A stretch of 55,625 nt of DNA from JAHDCC01 sp964551835 (GTDB lineage Bacteria > Actinomycetota > Acidimicrobiia > Acidimicrobiales > SZUA-35): positions 1 to 55,625 of the forward strand of contig CAZKEM010000037.1 in NCBI GenBank assembly GCA_964551835.1, given 5' to 3'. Within the stretch, counting starts at the first letter, position 1. Each line of letters opens with the position of its first letter. This document shows, piece after piece, positions 33,525-42,905 of this stretch. The position numbers and the translations under genes are program-made. The notes under the pieces are model-generated. The model searched no databases. It had not been told where the DNA came from and worked only from the letters and a program-made list of their open reading frames with translations.

Positions 33525-35396
33525 ATGTTACCTAGACGAGATATCTGGCCTCGAGATCGCGAACGGGTAGCTGGTGCCAAGATCGAACGCCAAGCCGCGA
33601 AACGGGTGTGGGAGTTCGCCCGGCCCTACCGGCTCCCGATAATAGCCTTCCTTCTTAGCGGGATGGTTCAAGCGGCGTTAGCGATCGTTCCTCCGTTGCT
33701 GTTCGGCCGGATAATCGATTCGGCTATTCCAAATGACGACCGGAACCAGGTGGTGACTCTCGCGTTGATCGTCGTAGGTGTCGCCATCGTCTCGGCAATC
33801 GTTGGCCTGTTCGAACGATACTGGTCGTCCCGCATCGGTGAAGGCGTCATCTACGACCTACGTGTGGCCCTGTTCGACCATGTTCAACGATTGCCGTTGG
33901 CATTCTTTACCCGAGTGCAAACGGGAACGTTGACCAGCCGACTCAATAGCGACGTCTTAGGAGCACAACGGGCGCTCACCGCCACCCTGGGCACGGTCGT
34001 AAACAACATCATCAGCCTGGTAGTTACCCTCGTCGCGATGTCGTTTCTCGAGTGGCGGCTGACGTTGTTGGCCCTAGTCCTCGCCCCCATTTTTATTCTG
34101 CCGTATCGCCGGGTCGGTGGTATCCAGCAAACGATCACCCGAGACGGCATGGACCACAATGCGGCGATGAACACGACGATGACCGAGAGGTTTAACGTCT
34201 CGGGGGCCCTACTTGTAAAGTTGTTTGGCCGTCAGCAGGCCGAACTCGACTTGTTTGAAAGTCGAGCTGTCGAGGTACGCAAAATCGGTATCCGATCGGC
34301 GTTGTTCACTCGCGGCTTTTTGACCGTGTTGACTGTGCTCGGCGCGGTCGGAACGGCCTTGGTGTATGGGCTTGGCGGATGGCTAGTAATTTCGGGGTCG
34401 TTCACCGTCGGCCAGCTAGCGGCGATGGGGCTCTTGGTCGGCCGGATCTACGCTCCGTTGACCGGTTTGACCAACGCCCGGATCGATGTGCTGACCGCCA
34501 TGGTTTCGTTCGACCGCGTCTTCGAAATTCTCGACTCGGTTTCACCGCTCACCGACGCCGTCGACGCCATCGAACTGGCCAATCCTAAGGGTCGGATCGA
34601 ATTTACCAATGTCAGCTTTAGGTATCCGAATGCGTCTGAGCTGATCGTCCCAGCGTTGGAGGTGATAGCAAAGCCGAGCGCCGACGCCGGTCCCGAGGAG
34701 TCGCTTAAGCAGACCGACGCCCAAATCCTCGACGATGTTTCCTTTGTCGTCGAGCCCGGGGAGTTCGTTGCGGTAGTCGGACCGTCCGGGGCTGGTAAAA
34801 CCACTTTGACGTCTCTCGTGCCTCGCCTGTACGACGTTGGAGGCGGCACCGTGAAGGTCGACGGCGAAGACGTCCGTTCGATCACCCAAGAGTCGTTGCG
34901 TTCCGCCATTGGAGTGGTGGCGCAGGACCCGCACCTGTTTCACGAGTCGATTCGAGACAACCTTCTTTACGCCAAGCCAGAGGCAACCGAGTTGGAGTTG
35001 ATCGGAGCTTGTAAAGCAGCTCAAATTTATGAAACCATGAGTGCGTTGCCGAACGGTTTCGACACAGTGGTCGGTGAGCGAGGTTACCGAATGTCAGGCG
35101 GTGAAAAGCAGCGACTGTCGATTGCCCGGATGTTACTAAAGGACCCGGCGATTGTAATTCTCGACGAGGCGACTTCGCACCTTGACTCCGAAAACGAAGC
35201 CCTAGTTCAGCAGGCGCTCTCGAAGGTCCTGCTCGGTCGAACGTCGCTCGTGATCGCTCACCGCTTGTCGACCGTCGTCGCCGCCGACCGGATCCTCGTA
35301 CTCGACGAGGGTCGTTTAGTCGAGACGGGAACCCACACGTCACTGCTATCAGACGGGGGACTCTACGCCGAACTCTATGCCAGAATCGCCGTTTAA
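33525..35396 (+). CDS. ABC exporter, fused permease and ATPase (MsbA-like)
   Basis: A 623-residue half-transporter. The N-terminal domain has six helices (about 35-330) with the coupling helix regions typical of type IV exporters (FFTRVQTGTLTSRLNSDV; FGRQQAELDLF). The ATPase domain has Walker A GPSGAGKTT near residue 418, Q-loop GVVAQDPHLFHESIRDNL, signature MSGGEKQRLSIARM, Walker B IVILDEATSHLD and switch His in LVIAHRLSTV. It should work as a homodimer exporting lipid, peptide or drug. The 40-residue loop after FRYPNASELIVPALEVIA is an unusual insertion in the ATPase. It stands alone between the MacB operon and the GH26-like gene. Confidence 0.9.
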   Translation: MLPRRDIWPRDRERVAGAKIERQAAKRVWEFARPYRLPIIAFLLSGMVQAALAIVPPLLFGRIIDSAIPNDDRNQVVTLALIVVGVAIVSAIVGLFERYWSSRIGEGVIYDLRVALFDHVQRLPLAFFTRVQTGTLTSRLNSDVLGAQRALTATLGTVVNNIISLVVTLVAMSFLEWRLTLLALVLAPIFILPYRRVGGIQQTITRDGMDHNAAMNTTMTERFNVSGALLVKLFGRQQAELDLFESRAVEVRKIGIRSALFTRGFLTVLTVLGAVGTALVYGLGGWLVISGSFTVGQLAAMGLLVGRIYAPLTGLTNARIDVLTAMVSFDRVFEILDSVSPLTDAVDAIELANPKGRIEFTNVSFRYPNASELIVPALEVIAKPSADAGPEESLKQTDAQILDDVSFVVEPGEFVAVVGPSGAGKTTLTSLVPRLYDVGGGTVKVDGEDVRSITQESLRSAIGVVAQDPHLFHESIRDNLLYAKPEATELELIGACKAAQIYETMSALPNGFDTVVGERGYRMSGGEKQRLSIARMLLKDPAIVILDEATSHLDSENEALVQQALSKVLLGRTSLVIAHRLSTVVAADRILVLDEGRLVETGTHTSLLSDGGLYAELYARIAV

Positions 35397-35473
35397 CCGT
35401 CGGCCGTTGACGCCGTCGGCTATGTAGCTTTGTGTATGGCGTCGGATCTGCCGATAAGGCATGATAGTAACGA

Positions 35474-36595
35474 ATGGCAGATGACATGACGGCAGGAACA
35501 GAACCATATGTCTCCCGACCATTTTGGGTCAAGGGCGTTGCATCGTTGATGGCGGCATTTCTTATCATTTCGGGGTGCTCAAACAACGAACGTGATTCGG
35601 CAGACTCGACGGCGGGAACGAGTCTCAGGCGTCCGATTTCTTCAGGTGGCGCTGTGGGTGTTCCAGAGTGTGGCGCTTTCTGGGGCGCCTACGTAAACGC
35701 CGAAATTCGCACTGGTCGCAACAACGCGGCGGCCCGCCTCGAAGCGCTCCGAATGGTCGAGGCAGAACTGGCCCGAACGTTCGACATCGACCATCACTTT
35801 TATCGTTGGGACAATTTCCTGAGCGACTTTAGTACCGAGAACCATGTTGAGCCGTCCATAGCAGAAAGGCGGACACAGTTCCTCTCATGGAAACCCGTGT
35901 ATGAAGACGGCACCAACATCGCTTGGTCGTCGATCGCTGCGGGAGACCACGACGAGCTAGTAAGAGACAAGGCTGGCCGGGTCGCCGCCTTGGATCAGCC
36001 GGTCCTGTTAGTATTTGGCCACGAAGCCAATGGTCGAATCGGTGAGTTCGAGCCCCTAGCCACAGTCAACGGAGGGCATGTCGATTCCAAAGCCGGTTCG
36101 GCTGAAGACTTCGTGGCGGCATGGCGACACATCCATGATCTGTTTGCCGAAGAAGAAGTTACCAACGTTAGCTGGGCTTGGATCATGACTCGGGCTCCGT
36201 TCGAAGGCGACGCCGATCAAGCCGACCTGCTTTATCCGGGAGACGACTACGTCGACTGGATAGGCCTTGACCCGTACAACTTCTTCCACAACCAACAGAA
36301 CTGGCGCGAAATGGAGGACTTGATGTCCGGCTTCACGGCGTGGGTCGACAGTAGAGAAATCGACAAGCCGTGGATATTGGGGGAGTGGGGCACGGTCGAA
36401 GACCCAAACCAACAGGGCCGAAAAGCCGAATGGCTCCACAACACCGCAGATTACTTCGAGTCCGAGTATCGGCTTAAAGCGATAGTCCATTTTGATTCTT
36501 CACCCGAAAACAACTGGCTGTACGACTCGAGCCAGTCCTCCAAGGAGAGTTTCGTCGAAATTTCGAACCGGCCGCACTTTAAGCAGCAATGCTAG
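35474..36595 (+). CDS. GH26-like glycoside hydrolase lipoprotein
   Basis: A secreted lipoprotein (VASLMAAFLIISGC, a lipobox) of 373 residues resembling glycoside hydrolase family 26, beta-mannanase type. It has the FWGAYVNAEI opening, RWDNFLSDF, then FGHEANGRI (general acid/base Glu about residue 183), AWRHIHDLF...VSWAWIMTR, the GDDYVDWIGLDPYNFF block and the nucleophile Glu in WILGEWGT (about residue 303), ending with VHFDSS. All key residues are kept, so it is probably active on a mannan or other beta-1,4/1,3-linked polysaccharide, though the exact substrate is not clear. Start ATG 35474 or 35486. Confidence 0.85.
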   Translation: MADDMTAGTEPYVSRPFWVKGVASLMAAFLIISGCSNNERDSADSTAGTSLRRPISSGGAVGVPECGAFWGAYVNAEIRTGRNNAAARLEALRMVEAELARTFDIDHHFYRWDNFLSDFSTENHVEPSIAERRTQFLSWKPVYEDGTNIAWSSIAAGDHDELVRDKAGRVAALDQPVLLVFGHEANGRIGEFEPLATVNGGHVDSKAGSAEDFVAAWRHIHDLFAEEEVTNVSWAWIMTRAPFEGDADQADLLYPGDDYVDWIGLDPYNFFHNQQNWREMEDLMSGFTAWVDSREIDKPWILGEWGTVEDPNQQGRKAEWLHNTADYFESEYRLKAIVHFDSSPENNWLYDSSQSSKESFVEISNRPHFKQQC

Positions 36596-36653
36596 AGATG
36601 TCACAGAAAGTTTGTAGGGCCGCTCGGCATTAGTTTCGGCCTAGAATCAAGCG

Positions 36654-38192
36654 GTGAGCGACCCCGGTACAGACACCGAAAAATCCATTGAAGAAAACGT
36701 AGAACCGGTTCGAAAACGGGATTGGTGGCACCGTCACCTGGATCCCGAAGAACGGCGTCGGGTAATGAACGACCTGGCCCTGCGGCGTGGCGATCGCAAG
36801 ATATTTCCGTTTACGGTCATGCTGACCCTGTCGGTCGTAGTCGCAGTCATGGGCTTGTCGCTTAATTCGGCGGCCGTTGTCATAGGTGCCATGCTGATAG
36901 CCCCGTTGATGCAACCTGTGTTAGCCACCGGAGCATGCCTGTCTATGGCGCTCTACAAAAAGTCGGCTAACGCCTTTCTCAAGGTCGTAGCGGCGACCAT
37001 GTGGTGCATAGCGATCGGGTTTTTCTTGTCCAAGATCTTTCCGGATCAACAGTTAACACCCGAAGTCTTGGCTCGGACCCAACCCGACATTAAAGACCTC
37101 GTCGTCGCATTGGCCGCTGGCGTCGCCGGTGCCTACGCCACCGTTCGAGAAGACGCATCAAGTGGTCTACCAGGTGTCGCCGTAGCGGTCGCCTTGGTGC
37201 CACCGCTCGCTGCCGTCGGTGTGACTTTGGAAGCAGGTGAAGGCACATTCGCTAAAGGTGCCATGCTGCTCTACACCACAAACTTGTCGGCCATCATCTT
37301 TGCCAGTATCTCGGTTTTTGTTGTTACCGGGTTTGTGCCGCCTCGACGGATCGCGTCAACCATCAAGGGCGTTTCAATCGCCAAGCTCGGCCTCGCCGCC
37401 CTGGTCGCCGTCATCTCGTATCCGCTCTACCAGGCGTCGGTCAATTCGGTCAGCGCAACCGAGAGTCAGATCGCCGCCGAAGACGCAGTGGGGAAATGGC
37501 TAGGCGATGTCGACCTTCAGTCCGATGTAGATATCGACGGATCCAAAATAATCGTTGCTTTGCGAGGTTTTGAACCGCCACCTCCGGAAGATCTGTTAAA
37601 AGAGGACCTCAGCGCGTTGTTTCCCGATTCTGAAGTACTACTGGAGTGGGTCCGCCCAGAGCAAATAACGACGACAACCACCACCCCAGCTGACCCGGAC
37701 ATCGAGCTAGCAGACGAAGTAGAACCAGTCGTTGTTGAATGGCTTGATGCCGGTGGTTCAGACTACGAAATCGAAGAAGTAAGTGTTGAGGGAGAGGTGG
37801 TACGCATCGATGCTGCCGGTGCCGGTCAACCTCCATCGATCGATGACCTTGACTCGCTTCTTGAAGAAAAGATCGGTCAGCCATTGTCGCCTAGTTTGAA
37901 CTGGACACAGCGCGAGACTATTCGGCCCGGTGACAACGACCCAACCCCAGTCGATCAGATCGAAGAACAGATGATGCGCTTCGTCGAAACGTGGGCCGCT
38001 GGACAAGATGTTCAGGTCCGAGAATTCGGCTACGACGGCGAACAGGTAGACGCAGAACTTGCCGGCGCCCGATCTCCGTCGGCGACTGCGTTGACCGAGC
38101 TGAACGATGCGATGGCTGGCTTCCATGACGGGGACGACCTGGTTATGAACCTGTACTTTCTGCAACGTGAGGCGTTGGACACGTCGGGGTAG
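36654..38192 (+). CDS. DUF389 membrane protein with extra C-terminal domain
   Basis: Residues 60-260 are the DUF389 core: FPFTVMLTLSVVVAVMGLSL, NSAAVVIGAMLIAPLMQPVL, ATGACLSMALY, DLVVALAAGVAGAYATVRED, LPGVAVAVALVPPLAAVGVT and the FVPPRRIA loop. Function of this family is unknown, probably transport-related. About 250 residues follow, outside the membrane, acidic and in three similar blocks (GKWLGDVDLQSDVDIDGSKI; EWLDAGGSDYEIEEVSVEGE; ETWAAGQDVQVREFGYDGEQ), which look like a small repeated alpha-beta domain. GTG 36654 starts the frame. The Thr-rich stretch TTTTTTPADPDI separates the repeats. Confidence 0.85.
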   Translation: MSDPGTDTEKSIEENVEPVRKRDWWHRHLDPEERRRVMNDLALRRGDRKIFPFTVMLTLSVVVAVMGLSLNSAAVVIGAMLIAPLMQPVLATGACLSMALYKKSANAFLKVVAATMWCIAIGFFLSKIFPDQQLTPEVLARTQPDIKDLVVALAAGVAGAYATVREDASSGLPGVAVAVALVPPLAAVGVTLEAGEGTFAKGAMLLYTTNLSAIIFASISVFVVTGFVPPRRIASTIKGVSIAKLGLAALVAVISYPLYQASVNSVSATESQIAAEDAVGKWLGDVDLQSDVDIDGSKIIVALRGFEPPPPEDLLKEDLSALFPDSEVLLEWVRPEQITTTTTTPADPDIELADEVEPVVVEWLDAGGSDYEIEEVSVEGEVVRIDAAGAGQPPSIDDLDSLLEEKIGQPLSPSLNWTQRETIRPGDNDPTPVDQIEEQMMRFVETWAAGQDVQVREFGYDGEQVDAELAGARSPSATALTELNDAMAGFHDGDDLVMNLYFLQREALDTSG

Positions 38193-38646
38193 GCCGCCTT
38201 GAAAGATACTGCCGGGTCGCGGCTCTAGCTGCGAGGCCAGAGTCATAGGTTTGGGGGTGATCAGGTCAGGGCTGACTTGAAAGTGTCGGATTGCAGCCAC
38301 TAACCTCTCACTAAGAACATCAACCTCCGCCAACGAAAGACATCCACGACTACGAAGTTTCTCAAACCTCCCTGGCTCTGAGTCAGAGCTAGTTGGCTAG
38401 AAGGTGGCTGAATATGACGGCATCGTTGTTTTAGGCATGCACTTTTTAGCCTTGGTCGATTGAACAATCCGAAAATTTGTCCCCCATTGGGGTCTTCCCA
38501 ACCGTTATACACCTATGAGAGTAGGAGTCCAATGCGTTCATGTCCGGGAAAGTCCTTTCTGGCCTAGCGTCACAGTTGAAGGTTGGCGTCGGACCGATGG
38601 TCCTGACGCCGCAACATGGCGGACTCCTAATTTGAACAGTGCAGCC
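38193..38646. other. 454-base intergenic stretch before the sigma factor gene
   Basis: No supported gene is present; a frame starting at 38515 runs into the sigma factor gene but its first 44 codons look like leader. A palindromic CCCCATTGGGG lies at about 38482-38492, and CCGTTATACACC at 38501-38512 is a possible -10 region. It may hold an autoregulated promoter for the sigma operon. Beyond that I see nothing. Confidence 0.4.
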
Positions 38647-39174
38647 ATGACTTTTGAAGCCTTCTACCAACAGGAATTCCGCTCTGTGCTCGGCTTGGCC
38701 TACGTGCTAGTTGGGCCTCATGGTGGAGCCGAAGACCTCGCCCAAGAGGCGTTCGCCAAAGCGCATCAACGATGGGCTGAAGTGGAAACCTACGACAATC
38801 CAGAGGCGTGGGTTCGTCGGGTATTGGTCAATCAGAAGAACACCAACTTCCGGCGGTTGGGCACCGAAAATAAGGCAACCGACCTGTTGCGTCGTCAACG
38901 AGTCCCAGTCGTTGAACTCCCTCCTCGTTCTGAAGAAGTCTGGGCGGCGGTGCGAGCTCTTCCAAAGCGACAAGCCCAAGTTATTGCACTAAGATTTTGG
39001 AACGACCTGACTATTCGTCAGATAGCGGAAACCCTTGATTGCGGTACTGAGACCGTCAAAACTCACCTGAGTCGGGCGAAAGTAACGTTAGCCCGGCAAC
39101 TCGAGGGTAAGGGAACGGGTTTTGACGTCAAACTCGACGATAGCCTCGAAAGAAGAGGTGGCTTTTCTAGATGA
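38647..39174 (+). CDS. SigE-family RNA polymerase sigma-70 factor (ECF)
   Basis: A 175-residue ECF sigma factor with only regions 2 and 4. Region 2 reads TFEAFYQQEFRSVLGLAYVL...GGAEDLAQEAFAKAHQRWAEV...PEAWVRRVLVNQKNTNFRR and region 4 reads RALPKRQAQVIALRFWNDLT followed by QIAETLDCGTETVKTHLSRA. The pattern is that of the actinobacterial SigE family (TIGR02983 type). Start ATG 38647 begins the conserved core. The stop overlaps the next gene as ATGA, so the membrane protein that follows is very likely its regulator or partner. Confidence 0.88.
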   Translation: MTFEAFYQQEFRSVLGLAYVLVGPHGGAEDLAQEAFAKAHQRWAEVETYDNPEAWVRRVLVNQKNTNFRRLGTENKATDLLRRQRVPVVELPPRSEEVWAAVRALPKRQAQVIALRFWNDLTIRQIAETLDCGTETVKTHLSRAKVTLARQLEGKGTGFDVKLDDSLERRGGFSR

Positions 39175-40622
39175 TTGACGACGAACTCAACAAGGCTACC
39201 GACGACCTCCGATGTGCCGTCGATAGCATCGATATTCCACCATTCGAAGCCCCAGTGGGACCAGAAATGGCCGCTACCCGTCCAGCAGCTGAATCAGTGA
39301 CGACCCTTGCGGACGCCCCATCAGAACAGCGAAAGTCGGCAAACAGGATCTTTTCGGTTGCGGCGTCTGTTGTGCTGATCGCAGCCGGAGCTGCAGCAGC
39401 CATCAAGCTCACCGAAGATGACGGAACTAGCGGTTCGGTTCGTGGTATCGACGTCACGAACGAGATAACCTCGCCGGAACATCAGTGGCCTGATGGTGAT
39501 ACCTGGCAAAATGGGGTAGACGGCCCAGAAGCCCTGACCGAAATCGAATTGGTGGCGCCGAAATTCGGTCGACATGTCGTCGATCCGACCTTCGGTACCA
39601 CAATCGAGGCAGTTGAGAATACCTCCGCCTCCACATCGTTTATGCCATTGCAAGTGCGTCCCGCATTCAACGCCGACGGCTCCAATATATTGATGTACCG
39701 CGGTGGCGACGGGTTTTCTCTGGTGGATGCGACAACGCTAACCGAGGTTCAGGCGCTGGCAATCGATCCGGTCGACATCGAAGAGGTCTATTGGCATCCA
39801 AGCGACCCCAAATTGTTGTACTTCGTCGACGGCTCAGCCAACGGAGGGTTCGAGTTGAAGTTGATAGACGTCGAAACAGGCGACGCTGTAACCGTTCACA
39901 CCTACGCGGGCTGCAGTATGGTTCGTGGGGTCGATTCCCATCGTATTTCAGCCGAGACGTTGCTCCTTGGCCAGAAATGCACGGCCGGTGAGGGTGAGTT
40001 TATGGTGAGTGTGAATGTGGAGACCGGCGATGTGTTGACCCAGCCCGCTGACGGCTTGGGATCTCCTCAACCGACACCATCGAGCGGGCGCTACGTAGCC
40101 TCTGACTCCGATGGCAACGTCACTGTTCTTGACAGTCAACTTCAGCCAACCGGGGTCACCTTCGATGCCGGATCGGACGATTACGTTCTGGTCGAGACCT
40201 CCAATGGACAAGATCTGCTCGTAACGATGAGCTTCGCAGCTGACGAGAGCGAGGCTGGTTTGATTGTCACATTCGATCTCGACGACGGGTTTCGTACTAT
40301 CATCGGTGGCCAAGTCGATGGCTACCCATACCCGCCATCGGGTGGTGGTATGACGACCTCGGTCGCAAATGATGGACGGGTGCTGTTTGCGACAGGCTGG
40401 GACGAAACGTCTGGCGCTATGACGGGCGAAATTATGACTGTCGACTTCGATGACGAAACGCCTGCAATAAGACGACTAGCGCATCATCGAAGCACGAGAC
40501 GAAACGTCGATGACGTGGCTTGGTCTGGCCCACACGCATCGCTCCGCCCACAACTCGCAGTCGTGGTCTTTGCCAGCGACTGGGATGGTGCGACCTCTAG
40601 TCCTTATATTCTGTCGGGCTGA
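39171..40622 (+). CDS. Membrane-anchored beta-propeller-like protein, sigma-coupled (putative anti-sigma or sensor)
   Basis: 483 residues. About 60 cytoplasmic residues (MIDDELNKATDDLRCAVDSI), one membrane helix (about 64-84, SVAASVVLIAAGAAAAIKL), then a large extracytoplasmic part of beta-strand character. Repeating units such as ILMYRGGDGFSLVDATTL, PKLLYFVDG, GFELKLIDVETGDAV and GEFMVSVNVETGDVL resemble propeller blades. Its start overlaps the sigma gene by ATGA, so the cytoplasmic part probably binds the sigma factor. No RsrA-type zinc motif is visible. I infer an anti-sigma/sensor role. Similar in layout to the next gene. Confidence 0.65.
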   Translation: MIDDELNKATDDLRCAVDSIDIPPFEAPVGPEMAATRPAAESVTTLADAPSEQRKSANRIFSVAASVVLIAAGAAAAIKLTEDDGTSGSVRGIDVTNEITSPEHQWPDGDTWQNGVDGPEALTEIELVAPKFGRHVVDPTFGTTIEAVENTSASTSFMPLQVRPAFNADGSNILMYRGGDGFSLVDATTLTEVQALAIDPVDIEEVYWHPSDPKLLYFVDGSANGGFELKLIDVETGDAVTVHTYAGCSMVRGVDSHRISAETLLLGQKCTAGEGEFMVSVNVETGDVLTQPADGLGSPQPTPSSGRYVASDSDGNVTVLDSQLQPTGVTFDAGSDDYVLVETSNGQDLLVTMSFAADESEAGLIVTFDLDDGFRTIIGGQVDGYPYPPSGGGMTTSVANDGRVLFATGWDETSGAMTGEIMTVDFDDETPAIRRLAHHRSTRRNVDDVAWSGPHASLRPQLAVVVFASDWDGATSSPYILSG

Positions 40623-40626
40623 GAAA

Positions 40627-42012
40627 ATGGGATCGAGTGGGGTCTCCGGTAGTTGGGGTTGCCTTTTGGTACTTGCGGCCATGGTCTTTGCGGGGACCTT
40701 TTATTCCGGTGAGCACCAGGCTGGAGTTAGGTCTCCTTCGAGTTCTACTTCGGCAGCCTCTCCAAACAGGTCCTATAGTTCGGCGCCGGAGGGGCAAGTG
40801 GTCGCCCCTGCCGACTCGAACTACTGCGGCGATCCGACGATCGGCCCTGAACCACTGGTACTCGGCAAAGATGAGACCACCCCTTCCTTGGGTTGGACTA
40901 AACCCGAACTCGGGTTTACCTATCTGGACCCGTCGTATGGGACGCGACTGACGAGGGTTACTTCAGCGGGCGATGATCGTTTCAATCGGAACCCCTACAG
41001 TCGCCGTCAGACGGAGAATTCAGATGGCTCTTTGTTTCTGACGTACCATGGCAGCGCTCAGTATCATGTCTATGAAGTATGCACCAACGAACTGGTCGCC
41101 GAGCTCGAGATTCATCCCGACGGCGAACCTCAGTGGCATTCGAGGAATCCCACGATACTGCGACACACCACAGGGTCGAATTCGTCTGTCGGTTCGCTGA
41201 GGGTTCAAGAAACGGACGTTATCGCGGGAACGACCGAGACGGTCGCCGACTTGACCGGGCGTGTTACGAGACTAGTACCAACCGCGAAGTATCTGTCTGA
41301 TTGGGCTGAAGGGTCGCCGAGCGGCGATGGCAACCGCTATGCGTGGATGGTATTTAATCAGCTGGACCAGCCGATTGGCATCGTTTCTTACGATCTGGCG
41401 AGTGACACGATTCTGGGCGTCATCGATCTCGACACTAGTGCTGAAGTACCGCTGATCGATTGGGTTTCGATGTCGGCGTCTGGAGAGTACGTAGTTGTCA
41501 GCGGTGAATCTGGGACCTATGTCTATGATGCTGATTTGTCTGATCGGCGGCTTGTAACCGAAGCATCTGACCACGCCGATTTAGGCTATGACATCGATGG
41601 CGATGACGCCTATATTTATGCAGATTTTTCCGTTACCAGCGAGACTTCTGGATGGCTGGTTTCGGTCGACTTGGAAACGCTCGAACGGACAAAGGTTTTC
41701 GATATCTACGATGATGGCAACAGCTCTATTCATGTGTCAGCCAAAAGCTACGACAGGCCTGGTTGGGCATTAGTGTCGACCTACAACTGCAAAGTTGAAG
41801 GGGCCTGGACATGTAATAAAGTGTTCGCGGTTGAACTGGTTTCCGAGGGGCAAATCGTAAACCTGGCGCATACCTACAACTGCGGGAATCAATACTGGAC
41901 CGAAACTCATGCAGTGGTGAACAGAGACTTTAGTCGAGTCTACTTCAATAGCGATAGTGGCTCGTGTGGACAGGATGCTGAAGTATTTCGTATCGATGTT
42001 CCGTCATTTTAG
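40627..42012 (+). CDS. Membrane-anchored beta-propeller-like protein of unknown function
   Basis: 461 residues with an N-terminal hydrophobic anchor (LLVLAAMVFAGTFYSG), a Ser/Pro-rich linker and a large beta-rich domain. It shares the scheme of the upstream protein: YLDPSYGTRLTRVTSAGD corresponds to VDPTFGTTIEAVENTSA there, and NSDGSLFLTYHG to NADGSNILMYRG. Later blocks (VVSGESGTYVYDADLSDRRL, GWLVSVDLETLERTKVFD, NCGNQYWTETHAVVNRD) again suggest blades; this last part has two Cys pairs. It starts 4 bases after the previous stop, so it belongs to the sigma operon. No catalytic motif is recognised. Confidence 0.65.
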   Translation: MGSSGVSGSWGCLLVLAAMVFAGTFYSGEHQAGVRSPSSSTSAASPNRSYSSAPEGQVVAPADSNYCGDPTIGPEPLVLGKDETTPSLGWTKPELGFTYLDPSYGTRLTRVTSAGDDRFNRNPYSRRQTENSDGSLFLTYHGSAQYHVYEVCTNELVAELEIHPDGEPQWHSRNPTILRHTTGSNSSVGSLRVQETDVIAGTTETVADLTGRVTRLVPTAKYLSDWAEGSPSGDGNRYAWMVFNQLDQPIGIVSYDLASDTILGVIDLDTSAEVPLIDWVSMSASGEYVVVSGESGTYVYDADLSDRRLVTEASDHADLGYDIDGDDAYIYADFSVTSETSGWLVSVDLETLERTKVFDIYDDGNSSIHVSAKSYDRPGWALVSTYNCKVEGAWTCNKVFAVELVSEGQIVNLAHTYNCGNQYWTETHAVVNRDFSRVYFNSDSGSCGQDAEVFRIDVPSF

Positions 42013-42053
42013 TTAGACTTCTGTTCAGAATACGTAAACCTTTAAGGACAACC

Positions 42054-42782
42054 ATGAACCGTAAACTCTTAGTAGGTGCCGCCGTCGTGGTAGCGATTAT
42101 TGCGGGTGCGCTGATCTGGCTGAATTTCTTGCGCGATGAGGGACCCGAAGAGTTCAGCTTGACCGAAGACACTCTTGAGGGTTCGGCCGAGTCGACAACG
42201 GGTACCGGCACAAGCGATGGTACTTCTCCGAGCTCCCCTGATGATGATGTGTTGGACAGCGTCGAAGGAACTTGGACTGTTGCCGAAGGTTCAGAAGCTG
42301 GATACCGAGTCGTAGAAGACTTGCAAGGCATCAATGACTTCGAGGCAGTTGGCCGAACAGACCAGGTTTCGGGTTCGGTTACTGTTGAAGGGACAGCAGT
42401 CACTGATGCCTCCTTCGAAATTGATGTCGCCTCGATCGTTTCTGACAGTGATAAACGTGACGGAGCTTTTACCGGCTCTGACATCATGAACGCCGCAGAA
42501 TTCCCGACCGCATCGTTTGTGTTGACCGAAGCGGCTGACTTCGGTTCGGTGCCGGCTCCGGGCGAGGTTATAACCGCAGCGGTCGTCGGCGAATTGACGC
42601 TGCGCGACTCCACACAACCCGTGGAGTTCGATATCGAAGCCCAAATTTTGGACGGAAAGATTGAGCTCGTTGGATCGATCGACGTTACGTTTGCCGACTA
42701 TGGCATCGATAACCCGTCGAATCCGTTCGTCGCCGTCCGAGACGAAGGAACCGTCGAAGTCAAACTTCTTTTGGAGCAGTAG
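42054..42782 (+). CDS. YceI-family protein, membrane anchored
   Basis: 242 residues. A membrane anchor (KLLVGAAVVVAIIAGALIWL) and an acidic, Ser/Thr-rich linker lead to a YceI lipocalin-like domain (from about residue 80: GTWTVAEGSEAGYRVVEDL, then DASFEIDVASIVSDSDKRD, MNAAEFPTASFVLTEA, VGELTLRDSTQPVEFDIEA, IDVTFADYGIDNPSNPFVAV). YceI proteins bind isoprenoid quinone-like or fatty lipids. AGGA precedes ATG 42054. The gene lies 41 bases after the sigma operon and may belong to it; the polyprenyl-diphosphate link elsewhere in the window is only suggestive. Confidence 0.9.
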   Translation: MNRKLLVGAAVVVAIIAGALIWLNFLRDEGPEEFSLTEDTLEGSAESTTGTGTSDGTSPSSPDDDVLDSVEGTWTVAEGSEAGYRVVEDLQGINDFEAVGRTDQVSGSVTVEGTAVTDASFEIDVASIVSDSDKRDGAFTGSDIMNAAEFPTASFVLTEAADFGSVPAPGEVITAAVVGELTLRDSTQPVEFDIEAQILDGKIELVGSIDVTFADYGIDNPSNPFVAVRDEGTVEVKLLLEQ

Positions 42783-42871
42783 CAGCACCGAGTCCCCAAG
42801 TGGTCGACTGGCGTTCACAGGGTTGATGGGAACCCTCTATTCGTCGCGGCCAGGAGAAGGTTGAGGGTCGT

Positions 42872-42905
42872 AAGTAGATAATCTTACTAGATAGACTAGC
42901 TACTT
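42872..42905. promoter_or_regulatory. AAGTAG...CTACTT inverted repeat before padR-like gene
   Basis: AAGTAG (42872-42877) and CTACTT (42900-42905) flank a 22-base AT-rich centre that contains the direct repeat ACTAGATAG/ACTAGCTA. The right arm touches the ATG of the PadR gene. PadR proteins usually repress their own promoter, so this is the best candidate operator. It would also place the transcription start close to the ATG. Confidence 0.4.

Noticed and set aside
42819..42836. AGGGTT/AACCCT hairpin after the YceI gene
   Set aside because: Short stem and no T-run; could be chance.
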